Shown here one piece after another: positions 24,280-32,620 of a stretch of 64,000 nt of DNA. The translations under genes were made by a program, and so were the position numbers. Location: positions 9,299,001 to 9,363,000 of the forward strand of contig NZ_CP108427.1 of NCBI RefSeq assembly GCF_035982055.1, read 5' to 3'. Source of the stretch: Streptomyces sp. NBC_01288 (GTDB lineage: Bacteria > Actinomycetota > Actinomycetes > Streptomycetales > Streptomycetaceae). A model generated the notes under the pieces. It made no database searches. It saw only the letters and a program-made list of their open reading frames with translations, and was not told where the DNA came from. Positions within the stretch are counted from its first letter, which is position 1. Each line of letters opens with the position of its first letter.

Positions 24280-26034
24280 GTGGACATGAACCGCAGAACG
24301 GTCATCCGCAGTGCCACGGGCGTCGCAGCCCTGGCCACGTTCGGAGTCGCCGAGGGCACGGCGGGCACGGCGTTCGCCGCCACCTCGTCGTCGGGCAGTT
24401 CGTCGAGCACGTCCTCGGCGTACTCGCTGGAGCTCGACCCCACCGCCTGGTCGTACGACTCGACCAACGACGTGTACTACCAGATCGGCAAGGTGTACGT
24501 CGCGAACCCGGCGGCGACGGACTACGAGAACCTGTCGATCTATGTGCCCGGCGCCTATCTGACGGCCACCGCGAACAGCGACGGGACCACGTACACCGCG
24601 AAGGCCAACCCGAAGGGCACCGTCGGCCAGTACTCGGGACGCACGGCGCCGATCGTGATCCCGGTCAACACCCCCGGCTACGCCCAGCAGGCGCCGGCCA
24701 CGTCGTACAGCTACACCAGCGTGTCGGCGTACCTGGAGGCCGGGCTCGTCTACGTGTGGCCGGGCCTGCGCGGCCGGGACAGCTCGACCAGCACCCGCTC
24801 CGACGCGGCCCCCTGGGGCGTGACCGACCTCAAGGCCGCGGTCCGCTTCCTCCGCTACAACCGGAGCGTCCTGCCCGGCAGCACGGACGACATCGTCCTG
24901 TTCGGCATGAGCGGCGGCGGCGCCCAGGACACCGTGGCGGGCGCGTCCGGCGACAGCCCCCTGTTCGACCCGTACCTGCGCACGATCGGCGCGGCGATGG
25001 AGGACGCCCAGGGCCGGCCCCTCAGCGACGCGGTCGCCGGCGTCATGGCCTGGTGCCCGATCACCAATCTCGCCGAGGCCAACCTGTCCTACGAGTGGAA
25101 CATGGGTCAGTTCGCCTCCACGAGCACGCGCGCGTCCGGCACGTGGACCAGCGCCTACTCGGCGGACCTCGCGAAGGCCTGGCCCAAATACCTCAACCGC
25201 CTGGGCCTGCGCGACGAGCACGGCAGGCGCCTGGAGCTGACCGAGTCCGGCAACGGCACGTACCTGTCCGGCAGTTACCACGACCACCTGATCGGGGTGA
25301 TCACCACCTCGCTGAACAACTTCCTGTCGGACAACACCTTCCCGTACACGATCACGACCCAGGGCGGCCCGCCCGGATCGGGCCAGACGGGGACCTCGAC
25401 CACGTACGAGACGGTCGCCGACTACGTCGCCTACCTCAACACCGACAGCACCTGGGTCACCTACGACGCCACGACCAACACCGCCACGGTGTCCGGCCTC
25501 GAAGGCTTCGTGAACAACCAGAAGGTCGCGAACAAGCCGGTCGGCGCGTTCGACGGATACTCCCGAGGGCAGGGCGAGAACAGCGTCTTCGCGATGGGAC
25601 TCAACGTCCCGTCGCACTTCGCGCCGCTCACGCGTGACGTCATCAAGGCGAACGAGGCGACGTACGCCACGTACTCCGACTGGGACTCCGCCTACGGCTC
25701 CGCGGCCTACGACAGCGACTTCGCGAAGAAGGACAGCGTCGGCAAGGACATGGCCTGGCGGGGCGACGCGTACAACCCGCTGTACTTCCTCTCGCCCGCC
25801 TTCGACGGCTACCGGCGGTCGCAGGTGGCGCGGCACTGGCGCATCCGCACCGGCATCATGCAGGGCGACACGGCCAACACGACCGAGATCAACGTCCAGT
25901 TGGCCCTGCTGAACTACGGCATCCGCGACGTCGACTTCGCCACCGTGTGGGCCGAAGGACACACCATGGCCGAGCGCACCGGTGACTCCACGACGAACTT
26001 CATCAGCTGGGTGGAGTCCGTCGTCAAGAAGTGA
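24280..26034 (+). CDS. Tat-exported tannase/feruloyl-esterase-like hydrolase (subtype B)
   Basis: This is a 584-residue secreted enzyme. GTG 24280 is preferred over ATG 24286 because AAGGAGG lies 7 nt before it. A twin-arginine signal (NRRTVIRS, hydrophobic region, cleavage near AFA-ATSSS) precedes a Ser/Thr-rich spacer. The alpha/beta-hydrolase core has the nucleophile elbow GMSGG with Ser211 and a late His (EGHTM, about 561). The large lid between about 250 and 500 agrees with subtype B tannases, which hydrolyse galloyl or related phenolic esters. The enzyme probably acts outside the cell on plant phenolics; the exact ester is not deducible. Confidence 0.8.
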   Translation: MDMNRRTVIRSATGVAALATFGVAEGTAGTAFAATSSSGSSSSTSSAYSLELDPTAWSYDSTNDVYYQIGKVYVANPAATDYENLSIYVPGAYLTATANSDGTTYTAKANPKGTVGQYSGRTAPIVIPVNTPGYAQQAPATSYSYTSVSAYLEAGLVYVWPGLRGRDSSTSTRSDAAPWGVTDLKAAVRFLRYNRSVLPGSTDDIVLFGMSGGGAQDTVAGASGDSPLFDPYLRTIGAAMEDAQGRPLSDAVAGVMAWCPITNLAEANLSYEWNMGQFASTSTRASGTWTSAYSADLAKAWPKYLNRLGLRDEHGRRLELTESGNGTYLSGSYHDHLIGVITTSLNNFLSDNTFPYTITTQGGPPGSGQTGTSTTYETVADYVAYLNTDSTWVTYDATTNTATVSGLEGFVNNQKVANKPVGAFDGYSRGQGENSVFAMGLNVPSHFAPLTRDVIKANEATYATYSDWDSAYGSAAYDSDFAKKDSVGKDMAWRGDAYNPLYFLSPAFDGYRRSQVARHWRIRTGIMQGDTANTTEINVQLALLNYGIRDVDFATVWAEGHTMAERTGDSTTNFISWVESVVKK

Positions 26035-26051
26035 CCGGCGGCCAGGACACC

Positions 26052-26088
26052 CCGGGCGCCCGACCGCCAGGCTTGGTCGGGCGCCCGG
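26052..26088 (+). terminator. Hairpin terminator after the esterase gene
   Basis: A perfect 14-bp stem (CCGGGCGCCCGACC at 26052-26065 with 26075-26088) has a 9-nt loop, 18 bp after the stop codon and followed by TT. It separates the esterase from the PhzF gene. Confidence 0.85.
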
Positions 26089-26144
26089 TTCCGTCTCCGC
26101 TCACGTGCGGGAATGGCCGCGGCCCCACCCCGGTTGCCACGGTC

Positions 26145-27020
26145 ATGACGACGAGCGCGCCACGCCCCGAGATCCTGCGATACACCGCCTTCTCCAGCGA
26201 CCCGGCCGGCGGGAACCCCGCGGGCGTCGTCCTGGACGCCACCGCTCTGGACGACAGCGCCATGCTGGCCATCGCCGCCGACCTCGGGTACTCGGAGTCC
26301 GCGTTCCTGACCGCGCCCCCGGAGGACCTCGGCGGTGAGGAGAGGAGGGCGTACACCATCCGGTACTTCAGCCCCAAGGCCGAGGTGCCGTTCTGCGGGC
26401 ACGCCACCGTCGCGACCGCCGTGGCGCTCGCCGAACGGGTGGGCCCCGGGGAGTTGGTGTTCGCGACACGCGCCGGAACCGTGCCGGTACAGGTGGTCGA
26501 GGAGGGCGGGACACTCCGGGCCACGCTCACCAGCGTCGAACCCCACATCGAGGACATCACCGCCACCGACCTCACGGAGGCACTCGCCGCGCTCGGCTGG
26601 CCGGAGGCCGATCTCGACCCCGCCTTCCCGCCTCGGATCGCCTTCGCGGGCGCCCGCCACCTCGTTCTCGCGGCGGCGACCCGCGCCCGACTCGCGGACC
26701 TCGCCTACGACTTCGCCCGCCTCGAAACCCTGATGCACCGACTCGACCTGACCACCGTCCAGTTGGTGTGGCGCGAGTCGGCCACCGTCTTCCACGTCCG
26801 CGACCCGTTCCCCGTCGGCGGCGTCGTCGAGGACCCGGCGACCGGCGCCGCGGCGGCCGCGTTCGGGGCGTACGTCCGTGAACTCGGCCTGGTCCCCGAA
26901 GCCGCCGTCCTCACCCTGCACCAGGGCGAGGACCTCGGCCGCCCCGGCGAACTCACGGTCACGCTCCGCGCGGGCGACCCGCGGGTCCGCGTCGGCGGCG
27001 CGGGAACACGCATCGGCTGA
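26145..27020 (+). CDS. PhzF-family isomerase/epimerase
   Basis: This is a 291-residue protein of the two-domain diaminopimelate-epimerase-like fold. ATG 26145 is chosen because the alignable part begins there (YTAFSSDPAGGNPAGVV); the longer frame runs into the terminator. All PhzF catalytic landmarks are present: Glu in LGYSESAFL, the FCGHATVA block and the DPATGAAAAAFGAY block near residue 245. PhzF proteins isomerise small carboxylic acids. It lies alone between two terminated or leaderless units, with no phenazine genes nearby, so the substrate is unknown. Confidence 0.88.
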   Translation: MTTSAPRPEILRYTAFSSDPAGGNPAGVVLDATALDDSAMLAIAADLGYSESAFLTAPPEDLGGEERRAYTIRYFSPKAEVPFCGHATVATAVALAERVGPGELVFATRAGTVPVQVVEEGGTLRATLTSVEPHIEDITATDLTEALAALGWPEADLDPAFPPRIAFAGARHLVLAAATRARLADLAYDFARLETLMHRLDLTTVQLVWRESATVFHVRDPFPVGGVVEDPATGAAAAAFGAYVRELGLVPEAAVLTLHQGEDLGRPGELTVTLRAGDPRVRVGGAGTRIG

Positions 27021-27125
27021 AGCGCCGGCAACGCAGAAGGCTCCCGTGCCGCTCGCCCAGCCAGTCCATGTCGGCGTACTGCGACGATCCGCGACATGTC
27101 AGTGACCCATGGCACCATCCCGGTC

Positions 27126-27923
27126 ATGACATCGATCGACGAGACTCTCCTCCTTGAGACGGCCGCCAAATACGGCGTACCCGCCCCCGTCGTACGGGAG
27201 TTGATGGCCCGGGCGCGGCCGTGCCTCTACCTGGTGCCGTACGACGACGTGCCCGAGTCCCGTCGGGAGACCGCCCGCCCCGCCGCACGGACAGGCGGGC
27301 TTCCCGCCCTGCCGGACGGGGTGAACTGGCCTGACGGGAGGGAGCCGTTGGTGCTGAGTGTCGACTGCGCTGCCCTGCCTCACGGTGTCCTGGACATCGA
27401 ACTGCCCGCCGATGGGCACCTGTTGTTCTTCACCGAGATCGAGTACCCGCCGGAGTCGTCCGCGGTGCTCCACATACCTGCCGGTGTACGCACCGCGGAG
27501 CGCCCCGCGTCGTACGAACTCGACGGTGAGGCCGGGGAGATCAGGGTCTATGAGCCACGCACCCTGTACCCCGTGCCCGGCCTGACCTTCGACGGTGAGT
27601 GGGAAGGGGGCCCGCAGATCAGCGCGTTCCTCGATGGCAACGGAAACGGCGACGGCGACGGCGCCCCGGACGCGCTGGACAGTTTCGAGGAGGCCGTCGG
27701 CGACCTGGCCTTCGGCGGGCATCGCCCCGGCGTCTGCGTCCAGATCGGCGGGTTCTCCGACCCGTGGGACATGGCCCCGGACACCGGCGAACTCGTGCTG
27801 CTCGCACAGCTGGCCGGGCAGGCGATCGACCACAACGTGTTCACCATGAACCTGATCGTGGGCACACGGGAGGACATCGCCGCCCGGGAGTATGCCGGGC
27901 TCCAGTACGAGCAGCAGTGCTGA
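27126..27923 (+). CDS. DUF1963 (YwqG-like) protein
   Basis: This is a 265-residue cytoplasmic protein. ATG 27126 is taken as the start; no ribosome site is visible, and the upstream sequence suggests a leaderless message, while an ATG at 27096 is also possible. DUF1963 features: GGLPALPDGVNWP near residue 60, HLLFFTEIEYPPES, and the C-terminal VCVQIGGFSDPWDMAPD followed by LVLLAQLAGQ. A variable acidic loop is encoded by GGCGAC repeats (GNGNGDGDGAPD). The family is widespread but of unknown function. Confidence 0.85.
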   Translation: MTSIDETLLLETAAKYGVPAPVVRELMARARPCLYLVPYDDVPESRRETARPAARTGGLPALPDGVNWPDGREPLVLSVDCAALPHGVLDIELPADGHLLFFTEIEYPPESSAVLHIPAGVRTAERPASYELDGEAGEIRVYEPRTLYPVPGLTFDGEWEGGPQISAFLDGNGNGDGDGAPDALDSFEEAVGDLAFGGHRPGVCVQIGGFSDPWDMAPDTGELVLLAQLAGQAIDHNVFTMNLIVGTREDIAAREYAGLQYEQQC

Positions 27924-27980
27924 TCGCCGGTCACTGCTGGACGGAGGCCACGCCCAGTGGGGGAGTAGCGGTCGCCCGCC

Positions 27981-28754
27981 GTGGCTCCGACCGAGATCGC
28001 GGCGCTCAGGACGGCGATGGCCGCGGGCGTCGCCCCACTCGGGGTCGTACTCCCGCAGGCCCTGCGGCACAGCCGTAGGGGCGCCTTCGGTGCCGGCCGG
28101 CGCCATCTCCTCCTGCGGCGCGGGCAGCGCCGGCGCGCTCCGGGTCTGCGCCGCGACGAGGTGGCGGAGCTGTGCACGATGTCCGCCGACTACTTCGCGC
28201 GGCTGGAACGCGGCGACGGGCCGCAGCCCTCGGAGCAGATGCTCGCGGCCATCGCCCGCGGCCTGCGGCTGACCCCGGACGAACGCGATCACCTGTTCCT
28301 GCTCGCCGGGTACCGAACCGCCCGCCGCCCCCTGCGACTTGAGGCATGTGAGCTCCGGGCCGATGCGGGTCATGGACGGCCTGGCCGGCACCACCGCGCA
28401 GGTCATGGGCCCGCTGGGGAGACGTTGCTCCAGACGCCGTCCGCCGTGGCGCTGCTCGGTGAGCGGACCCACACCGGCAACTTCCGTAGCGCGACGTTCC
28501 GTTGGTTCACCGACCCGGCCGAGCGGGAGTGCTACGACCCCGATCGGCACGACGTCACCAGCCGGACCGACGTCGCCCTGCTACGCACCAGCGACTAGTT
28601 CGCCCGGCTGGACCTCCACCGCCAACTCCCGCTGGACCCGGACCAGGGCCGGTCGCCGCTCGTCCTCACCGCCACCCCCGGTACGGAAAGCCACGAGAAA
28701 CCCGCCCTCCTCACCGTGCTCGGCACCGACCGGTTCGCCGCCGGCATCGAGTGA
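27981..28754 (+). pseudogene. Broken MmyB-like XRE regulator
   Basis: An intact helix-turn-helix (GLRRDEVAELCTMSADYFAR, then GPQPSEQMLAAIARGLRLTP) is followed by the start of the MmyB ligand domain. The frame then shifts by one base near 28335 and back near 28415, so HVSSGPMRVMDGLAG is read in another frame, and ends at TAG 28596-28598. In the same frame after the TAG the family C-terminus resumes (LVLTATPGTESHEKPALL) to TGA 28752-28754, but about 50 residues of the usual middle are missing. The TAG sits in a 21-bp sequence nearly identical to part of the helix-turn-helix, suggesting a rearrangement. Confidence 0.8.
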
Positions 28755-29234
28755 TCGGTGAGTCCCCGGGTGTGAACGGTGGGGCTGGAGTGACATAAGT
28801 GCAGGTTGGTGCGACGGAACCGTCGCCTCCTCCCCGTGGAAGTGGCTGATGTTCGCCTGTTGAACGTAGGTCAGTGAACTGGCCGGGCTCCCTTATCGGT
28901 CAGCCGGAACGTGACTGATTGTCGATGTGAGCCGCGCGACGTCCGTCCGGCATGTGCCTGGTGGGCAGGCCTCTGTCCGAATTGGGTGTGACCTGATCGC
29001 CCTTGGGCGGTTTCTCTTCGTTACATGGCCGGATGAGACCATGTCGTGGCCCATATCGCACAGTTGGGAGTCCCGGCAAGGCGCCGGGTTTCAGTCAACC
29101 TCGTGAGGTGATCTTGGCTGAGATGGGTCGACAAGTAGACAATATTTCGGGCAGGCGCCCAAGGGCGACGAACCACTGCCCGACGAACGACCTCCGGATC
29201 GAGCCGGACACGGAGGAAGCGTGCAGGAGGGGTT
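28755..29234. other. Intergenic region upstream of the acyl-CoA dehydrogenase
   Basis: The 480 bp have no supported gene. The G+C is lower than the average of the window. A short frame starting with ATG near 29123 (MGRQVDNISG) overlaps the dehydrogenase start and has only a weak ribosome site. No terminator or riboswitch-like structure was recognised. Confidence 0.4.
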
Positions 29235-30470
29235 GTGGAACGCTATTTCACCAGCGGGTGGCACGAGGACCTGCGCCAACGCGTGCGCGAGTTCGCCGAA
29301 CGCGAGGTACGTCCGCGGATAGCGGAGATGGAGAAGTCGCGCACGGTGGCGCGCGAGCTGTCCAGTCTCATCGCCCGGCAGGGCTGGATCGGCGTGACCA
29401 TTGGGAAAGAGTACGGCGGAATGGGTGCCGGGCACCTGGCCAAGACCATCACCATCGAAGAACTCGCCCGGGTATGCGGTGCTATGGGAGCCATGGTTCA
29501 GGCCTCCCAGCTCGGTGTGGCAAAGATCATCCACTTCGGGAACGCGGAGCAGAAGCGGAAGTGGCTGCCGCGCATCGCCGCCGGCGACTGCCTCCCGACC
29601 ATCGCCGTGACCGAACCGGAGTCGGGCGGCCACGTGTTGGGGATGAGCAGTACCGCCGTCCGGGACGGTGACGACTACATCCTCAACGGCCGCAAGGTCT
29701 TCGTCGGCAACAGCCATGTCGGCGACGTGCACGGCGTGGTCGTACGCACCGGCGAGGGTTCGAAGGGACTGTCGGCCTTCCTCGTCGAGTCCGACCGCCC
29801 CGGCTTCTCACTCGGTGAGCAGGTGCCCTCGATGGGCCTGCACGGCTTCAGCTTCGGCGAGATCATCTACGAGAACTGCCGTGTACCGGCGGCCAATCGG
29901 CTCGGCACAGAGGGTCAGGGCCTGGCCGTCGCCTACTCCTCCAGCATCCTCTACGGCCGCCCCAACCTCACGGCCGTCTCCCTCGGCATCCACCAGGCCG
30001 CCTTCGAGGAGACGACGGCCCTGTGCATCGAGCGCGAGCGCTTCGGGGCACCGCTCGGCGACCTCACCAACATCAAACTCAAGCTCGGCCGGATGAAGTC
30101 CCGGCTGATGACGGCCCGGCTGGCCGCCTACCACGCCGTCCACCTCCTCGACCAAGGGCTGTCCTGCGACGCGGAGTTGATGAACGCCAAACTCCTCAAC
30201 GTCGAGGCGGCCGTCGACTCCGCCCGTGACAGCATGGAGATCCACGCCGCCAGCGGTCTGTTCACCGACCGCCCCGTGGAGCGCTATCTGCGCGACGCCC
30301 ACCACATCTACGCCCCCGCCGGCACCTCCGACATCCAGCTGCTGAGGCTGGGCGAGGTCGCGCTCGGCACCGCCAAGGGCCAGTGGTCCGAGCGACTGGC
30401 CGACCTCGTGCGGACCGTCCAACCCCCGCGCCGCCTGGGCCAGTTGGAGACGGCCGGGCACGCGGGCTGA
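29235..30470 (+). CDS. Acyl-CoA dehydrogenase-like flavoprotein lacking the usual catalytic Glu
   Basis: This is a 411-residue protein. GTG 29235 has AGGAGG just upstream. Domains: N-terminal helices (about 1-120), beta barrel with AVTEPESGGHVLGMSSTAV near 120 and C-terminal helices (about 240-390). FAD-contact residues look conserved. The base-bearing motif of the family, IYEGTSEIQ, is here IYAPAGTSDIQ, so Glu is replaced and the loop is longer; the alternative Glu site of isovaleryl-type enzymes also reads LYGRPNL. The enzyme may not carry out standard alpha-beta dehydrogenation. No other fatty-acid genes are adjacent. A hairpin terminator follows. Confidence 0.85.
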   Translation: MERYFTSGWHEDLRQRVREFAEREVRPRIAEMEKSRTVARELSSLIARQGWIGVTIGKEYGGMGAGHLAKTITIEELARVCGAMGAMVQASQLGVAKIIHFGNAEQKRKWLPRIAAGDCLPTIAVTEPESGGHVLGMSSTAVRDGDDYILNGRKVFVGNSHVGDVHGVVVRTGEGSKGLSAFLVESDRPGFSLGEQVPSMGLHGFSFGEIIYENCRVPAANRLGTEGQGLAVAYSSSILYGRPNLTAVSLGIHQAAFEETTALCIERERFGAPLGDLTNIKLKLGRMKSRLMTARLAAYHAVHLLDQGLSCDAELMNAKLLNVEAAVDSARDSMEIHAASGLFTDRPVERYLRDAHHIYAPAGTSDIQLLRLGEVALGTAKGQWSERLADLVRTVQPPRRLGQLETAGHAG

Positions 30471-30476
30471 ACACCG

Positions 30477-30512
30477 GGGAGCCACGGACACAGCGTCGTG
30501 CCCGCGGCTCCC
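30477..30512 (+). terminator. Hairpin between convergent genes
   Basis: GGGAGCC (30477-30483) pairs with GGCTCCC (30506-30512) around a 22-nt GC-rich loop, 6 nt after the dehydrogenase stop. Being symmetric it may serve both this gene and the convergent GAF gene. Confidence 0.6.
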
Positions 30513-30555
30513 GTACTTGAACTCTCCTCGTCCCGGCGGCCGTTGCGCAGCGGGC

Positions 30556-31152
30556 TCAGATCCCGCCCCGGGTCTCCATCGCGTGGAGCCGGTCGACCAG
30601 TTGCTGCGCCAGCGACTTGATCGTCGCCAGACCCTCGCGTCCCCACGGATGGGTGTCCGTGTCGACCACGCAGATCGTGCCCAGGGCCATGCCCGTCTTC
30701 CAGTCGATCAGTGGCGCGCCCATGTACGAGCGGATGCCTATCTCGTCCACGACGCTGTTCCCCGCGAACCGCGGGTAGTCGCAGACGTCCTCCAGGACCA
30801 GGGCCTTCTTCCGCACGACGACGTGCGGGCAGTACCCCTGATCACGCGTCATCGTCCGGCCGACCTCCGGCTGCTCCTCCGGCGCCAACTGGACGCCCGG
30901 ACGGCCACCGGCGTAGAGGCCGGCGAAGTACTGGCGGTTCTCGTCGATGAAGTTGACCATCGAGAACGGCGCGCCCGTGACCTGCGCCAGGTTGCGGGCG
31001 AACTCGTCGAACTCCGCGATCGGCGCGTTCCCGAGGCCGAGTTCACGCAGTCGCGCCACCCGGGCGGACGCCTCCCGGTCCTCGGGCGTCAGCAGCAGAT
31101 GGCTGGTCGGGTCGTACGAATTCTGGGTGGAGTAGGGAACCGGGGCTGACAT
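30556..31152 (-). CDS. GAF-domain protein, last gene of the conservon
   Basis: This is a 198-residue soluble protein with ATG 31152. A 45-residue lead with a helical segment (TPEDREASARVARLRELGLG) precedes a single GAF domain (about 50-195): FSMVNFIDENRQYFAGLYAG, GYCPHVVVRKKALVLEDVCD, GIRSYMGAPLID and GTICVVDTD. It contains a Cys-Pro-His and could bind a tetrapyrrole or another small ligand. It lies 32 bp after the conservon GTPase gene on the same strand and is likely cotranscribed, replacing the cytochrome P450 that ends many Streptomyces conservons. Confidence 0.88.
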   Translation of the reverse strand: MSAPVPYSTQNSYDPTSHLLLTPEDREASARVARLRELGLGNAPIAEFDEFARNLAQVTGAPFSMVNFIDENRQYFAGLYAGGRPGVQLAPEEQPEVGRTMTRDQGYCPHVVVRKKALVLEDVCDYPRFAGNSVVDEIGIRSYMGAPLIDWKTGMALGTICVVDTDTHPWGREGLATIKSLAQQLVDRLHAMETRGGI

Positions 31153-31184
31153 GCAGGCTCCATTCGGTCGCGTCGAGCGTGGGC

Positions 31185-31787
31185 TCAGCGTGACGGGTAA
31201 AGCTCCGCGGGCGGGGTGCCGGGAGTCGAGGCGAGCAGGTGCTGTACGAGTGCGATCAACACGCGGGTACCGGAGTTGCACTGCCGCGCGTCGCACATCA
31301 CGACGGGTACGTCGGGCTTGAGGTCGAGGGCCGCGCGGATCTCGTCGGACTCGTAGTGATAGGAGCCGTCGAACTCGTTGACGGCCACGATGAAGCCGAT
31401 GCCGCGCCGCTCGAAGAAGTCGACGGCGGCGAAGCAGTGGTCCAGTCTTCGGGTGTCCGCGAGCACCACGGCGCCCAGCGCGCCGTTCGACAACTCGTCC
31501 CACATGAACCAGAACCGCTCCTGCCCGGGCGTACCGAACAGATAGAGGACGTGCTCCTTGTCCAGGGACATCCGGCCGAAGTCCATCGCCACGGTGGTGG
31601 TCGACTTGTCCTCGATGCCCACCAGGCTGTCGGTGCGGGCGCTCACGGAGGTCAGCAGTTCTTCGGTGCTCAGCGGCTCGATCTCACTGACCGCACCGAC
31701 GAACGTGGTCTTGCCGACCCCGAAGCCCCCGGCGATGAGGATCTTCAGGGCGGTGGGGAAGGGGTCAGAGCCGCTTACGTAGTCCAT
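31185..31787 (-). CDS. cvnD: Conservon GTPase CvnD
   Basis: This is a 200-residue small GTPase. Walker A GGFGVGKTT near residue 20, switch II FGTPGQERF near 85, and VAVNEFDG (NKxD equivalent, degenerate) near 130. ATG 31787 lies inside the end of the DUF742 gene (23-bp overlap). In conservons the GTPase partners with the roadblock and DUF742 proteins and a membrane sensor kinase, in a G-protein-coupled-receptor-like complex. Confidence 0.93.
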   Translation of the reverse strand: MDYVSGSDPFPTALKILIAGGFGVGKTTFVGAVSEIEPLSTEELLTSVSARTDSLVGIEDKSTTTVAMDFGRMSLDKEHVLYLFGTPGQERFWFMWDELSNGALGAVVLADTRRLDHCFAAVDFFERRGIGFIVAVNEFDGSYHYESDEIRAALDLKPDVPVVMCDARQCNSGTRVLIALVQHLLASTPGTPPAELYPSR

Positions 31788-32142
31788 GCAGCACCGCCTC
31801 CAGGAGGTTTCGGTCGGTCGGGGAGGCCGCCTCGACGGCACGCGGCGAGCGCAGGGTGAGCGCCTGGTGCGTCACGAGGTCGGAGAGAAGAACTTTGGTG
31901 GTCACCGCGGGCAGCCGCAGATGCGCGGCCACCTCGGCGACCGAGATGGGAGTGCCGCACAGGGTGAGGACCTGGTCGTAGTCGGGTCCCAGATAGCTCT
32001 GTGGCCTGGTGCCGGTGGCCATCACCAGGGTGAGCAGGTCGAAGTGCGCCGAGGGGCGGGTACGACCGTTGGTGACGGTGTACGGCCGTATTAACCGCCC
32101 TGCGTCGTCGTCGAGCCACGACCCGTCCTCCGCGTCCGACAT
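31765..32142 (-). CDS. cvnC: Conservon DUF742 protein CvnC
   Basis: This is a 125-residue winged-helix protein. Family blocks: RLIRPYTVTNGRT near residue 17, FDLLTLVMATG, and VAEVAAHLRLPAVTTKVLLSDLV, the helix-turn-helix-like part. The C-terminus HGLRKRL is typical. It starts 2 bp after the roadblock stop and overlaps the GTPase gene. Confidence 0.93.
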   Translation of the reverse strand: MSDAEDGSWLDDDAGRLIRPYTVTNGRTRPSAHFDLLTLVMATGTRPQSYLGPDYDQVLTLCGTPISVAEVAAHLRLPAVTTKVLLSDLVTHQALTLRSPRAVEAASPTDRNLLEAVLHGLRKRL

Positions 32143-32144
32143 GG

Positions 32145-32579
32145 TCAGCGCCTCGGATCCATCGACGAGCCGGCCCCCTGCTGTCGGACCGGCGTGGCGA
32201 GATAGGGACGGACGCTCTTGACCAGCATGGCCATCTCGTAACCGAGGACGGCCGCGTCGGCCTCCCGGTCGGCCAGCACGGCCAGACAGGCGCCGGAGCC
32301 CGCGGCGCACACGAACAGCAGGGCGCTGTCCAGCTCCACGACCACCTGCCGCACATCGGCGCCCTGGGCGAACTGCGCGCCCGCGCTACGGGCCAGCGAG
32401 TGCAGACCGGACGCCAGGGCGGCCAGATGCTCGGCCTCGGCCGCCGTATCCAGCCCGTCGGCGGCCTTCGCGAGGCCGTCCGTGCTCAGCAGCACTGCGC
32501 TGCGGGTATAGGGGACCCTCTGGACGAGTCCCGCCAGGAGCCAGTCGAGGTTCTGCTGGCCGGCGTGCATGTCGCTCAC
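32145..32579 (-). CDS. cvnB: Conservon roadblock/LC7 protein CvnB
   Basis: This is a 144-residue protein. The roadblock/LC7 domain (about 10-125) reads LDWLLAGLVQRVPYTRSAVLLSTDGL with a later GACLAVLADREADAAVLGYEM. GTG 32579 has AAGGAG about 11 nt upstream. It probably acts as the GTPase-activating or scaffold partner of CvnD. The sensor kinase gene ends 41 bp upstream. Confidence 0.93.
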   Translation of the reverse strand: MSDMHAGQQNLDWLLAGLVQRVPYTRSAVLLSTDGLAKAADGLDTAAEAEHLAALASGLHSLARSAGAQFAQGADVRQVVVELDSALLFVCAAGSGACLAVLADREADAAVLGYEMAMLVKSVRPYLATPVRQQGAGSSMDPRR

Positions 32580-32620
32580 GGTGGCGTTCTTCTCCTTGTT
32601 GCGAGTAACGGAGCCTGCGG

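Noticed and set aside
24055..25962. A 635-residue minus-strand open frame opposite the tannase-like gene
   Set aside because: It mirrors the codon bias of the esterase, is composed of Val/Arg/Gly/Asp runs and has no recognisable domain.
29003..29671. Open frame upstream of and overlapping the acyl-CoA dehydrogenase
   Set aside because: Most of it is a frame-shadow of the dehydrogenase, and the unique N-terminal part has no good ribosome site or recognisable sequence.
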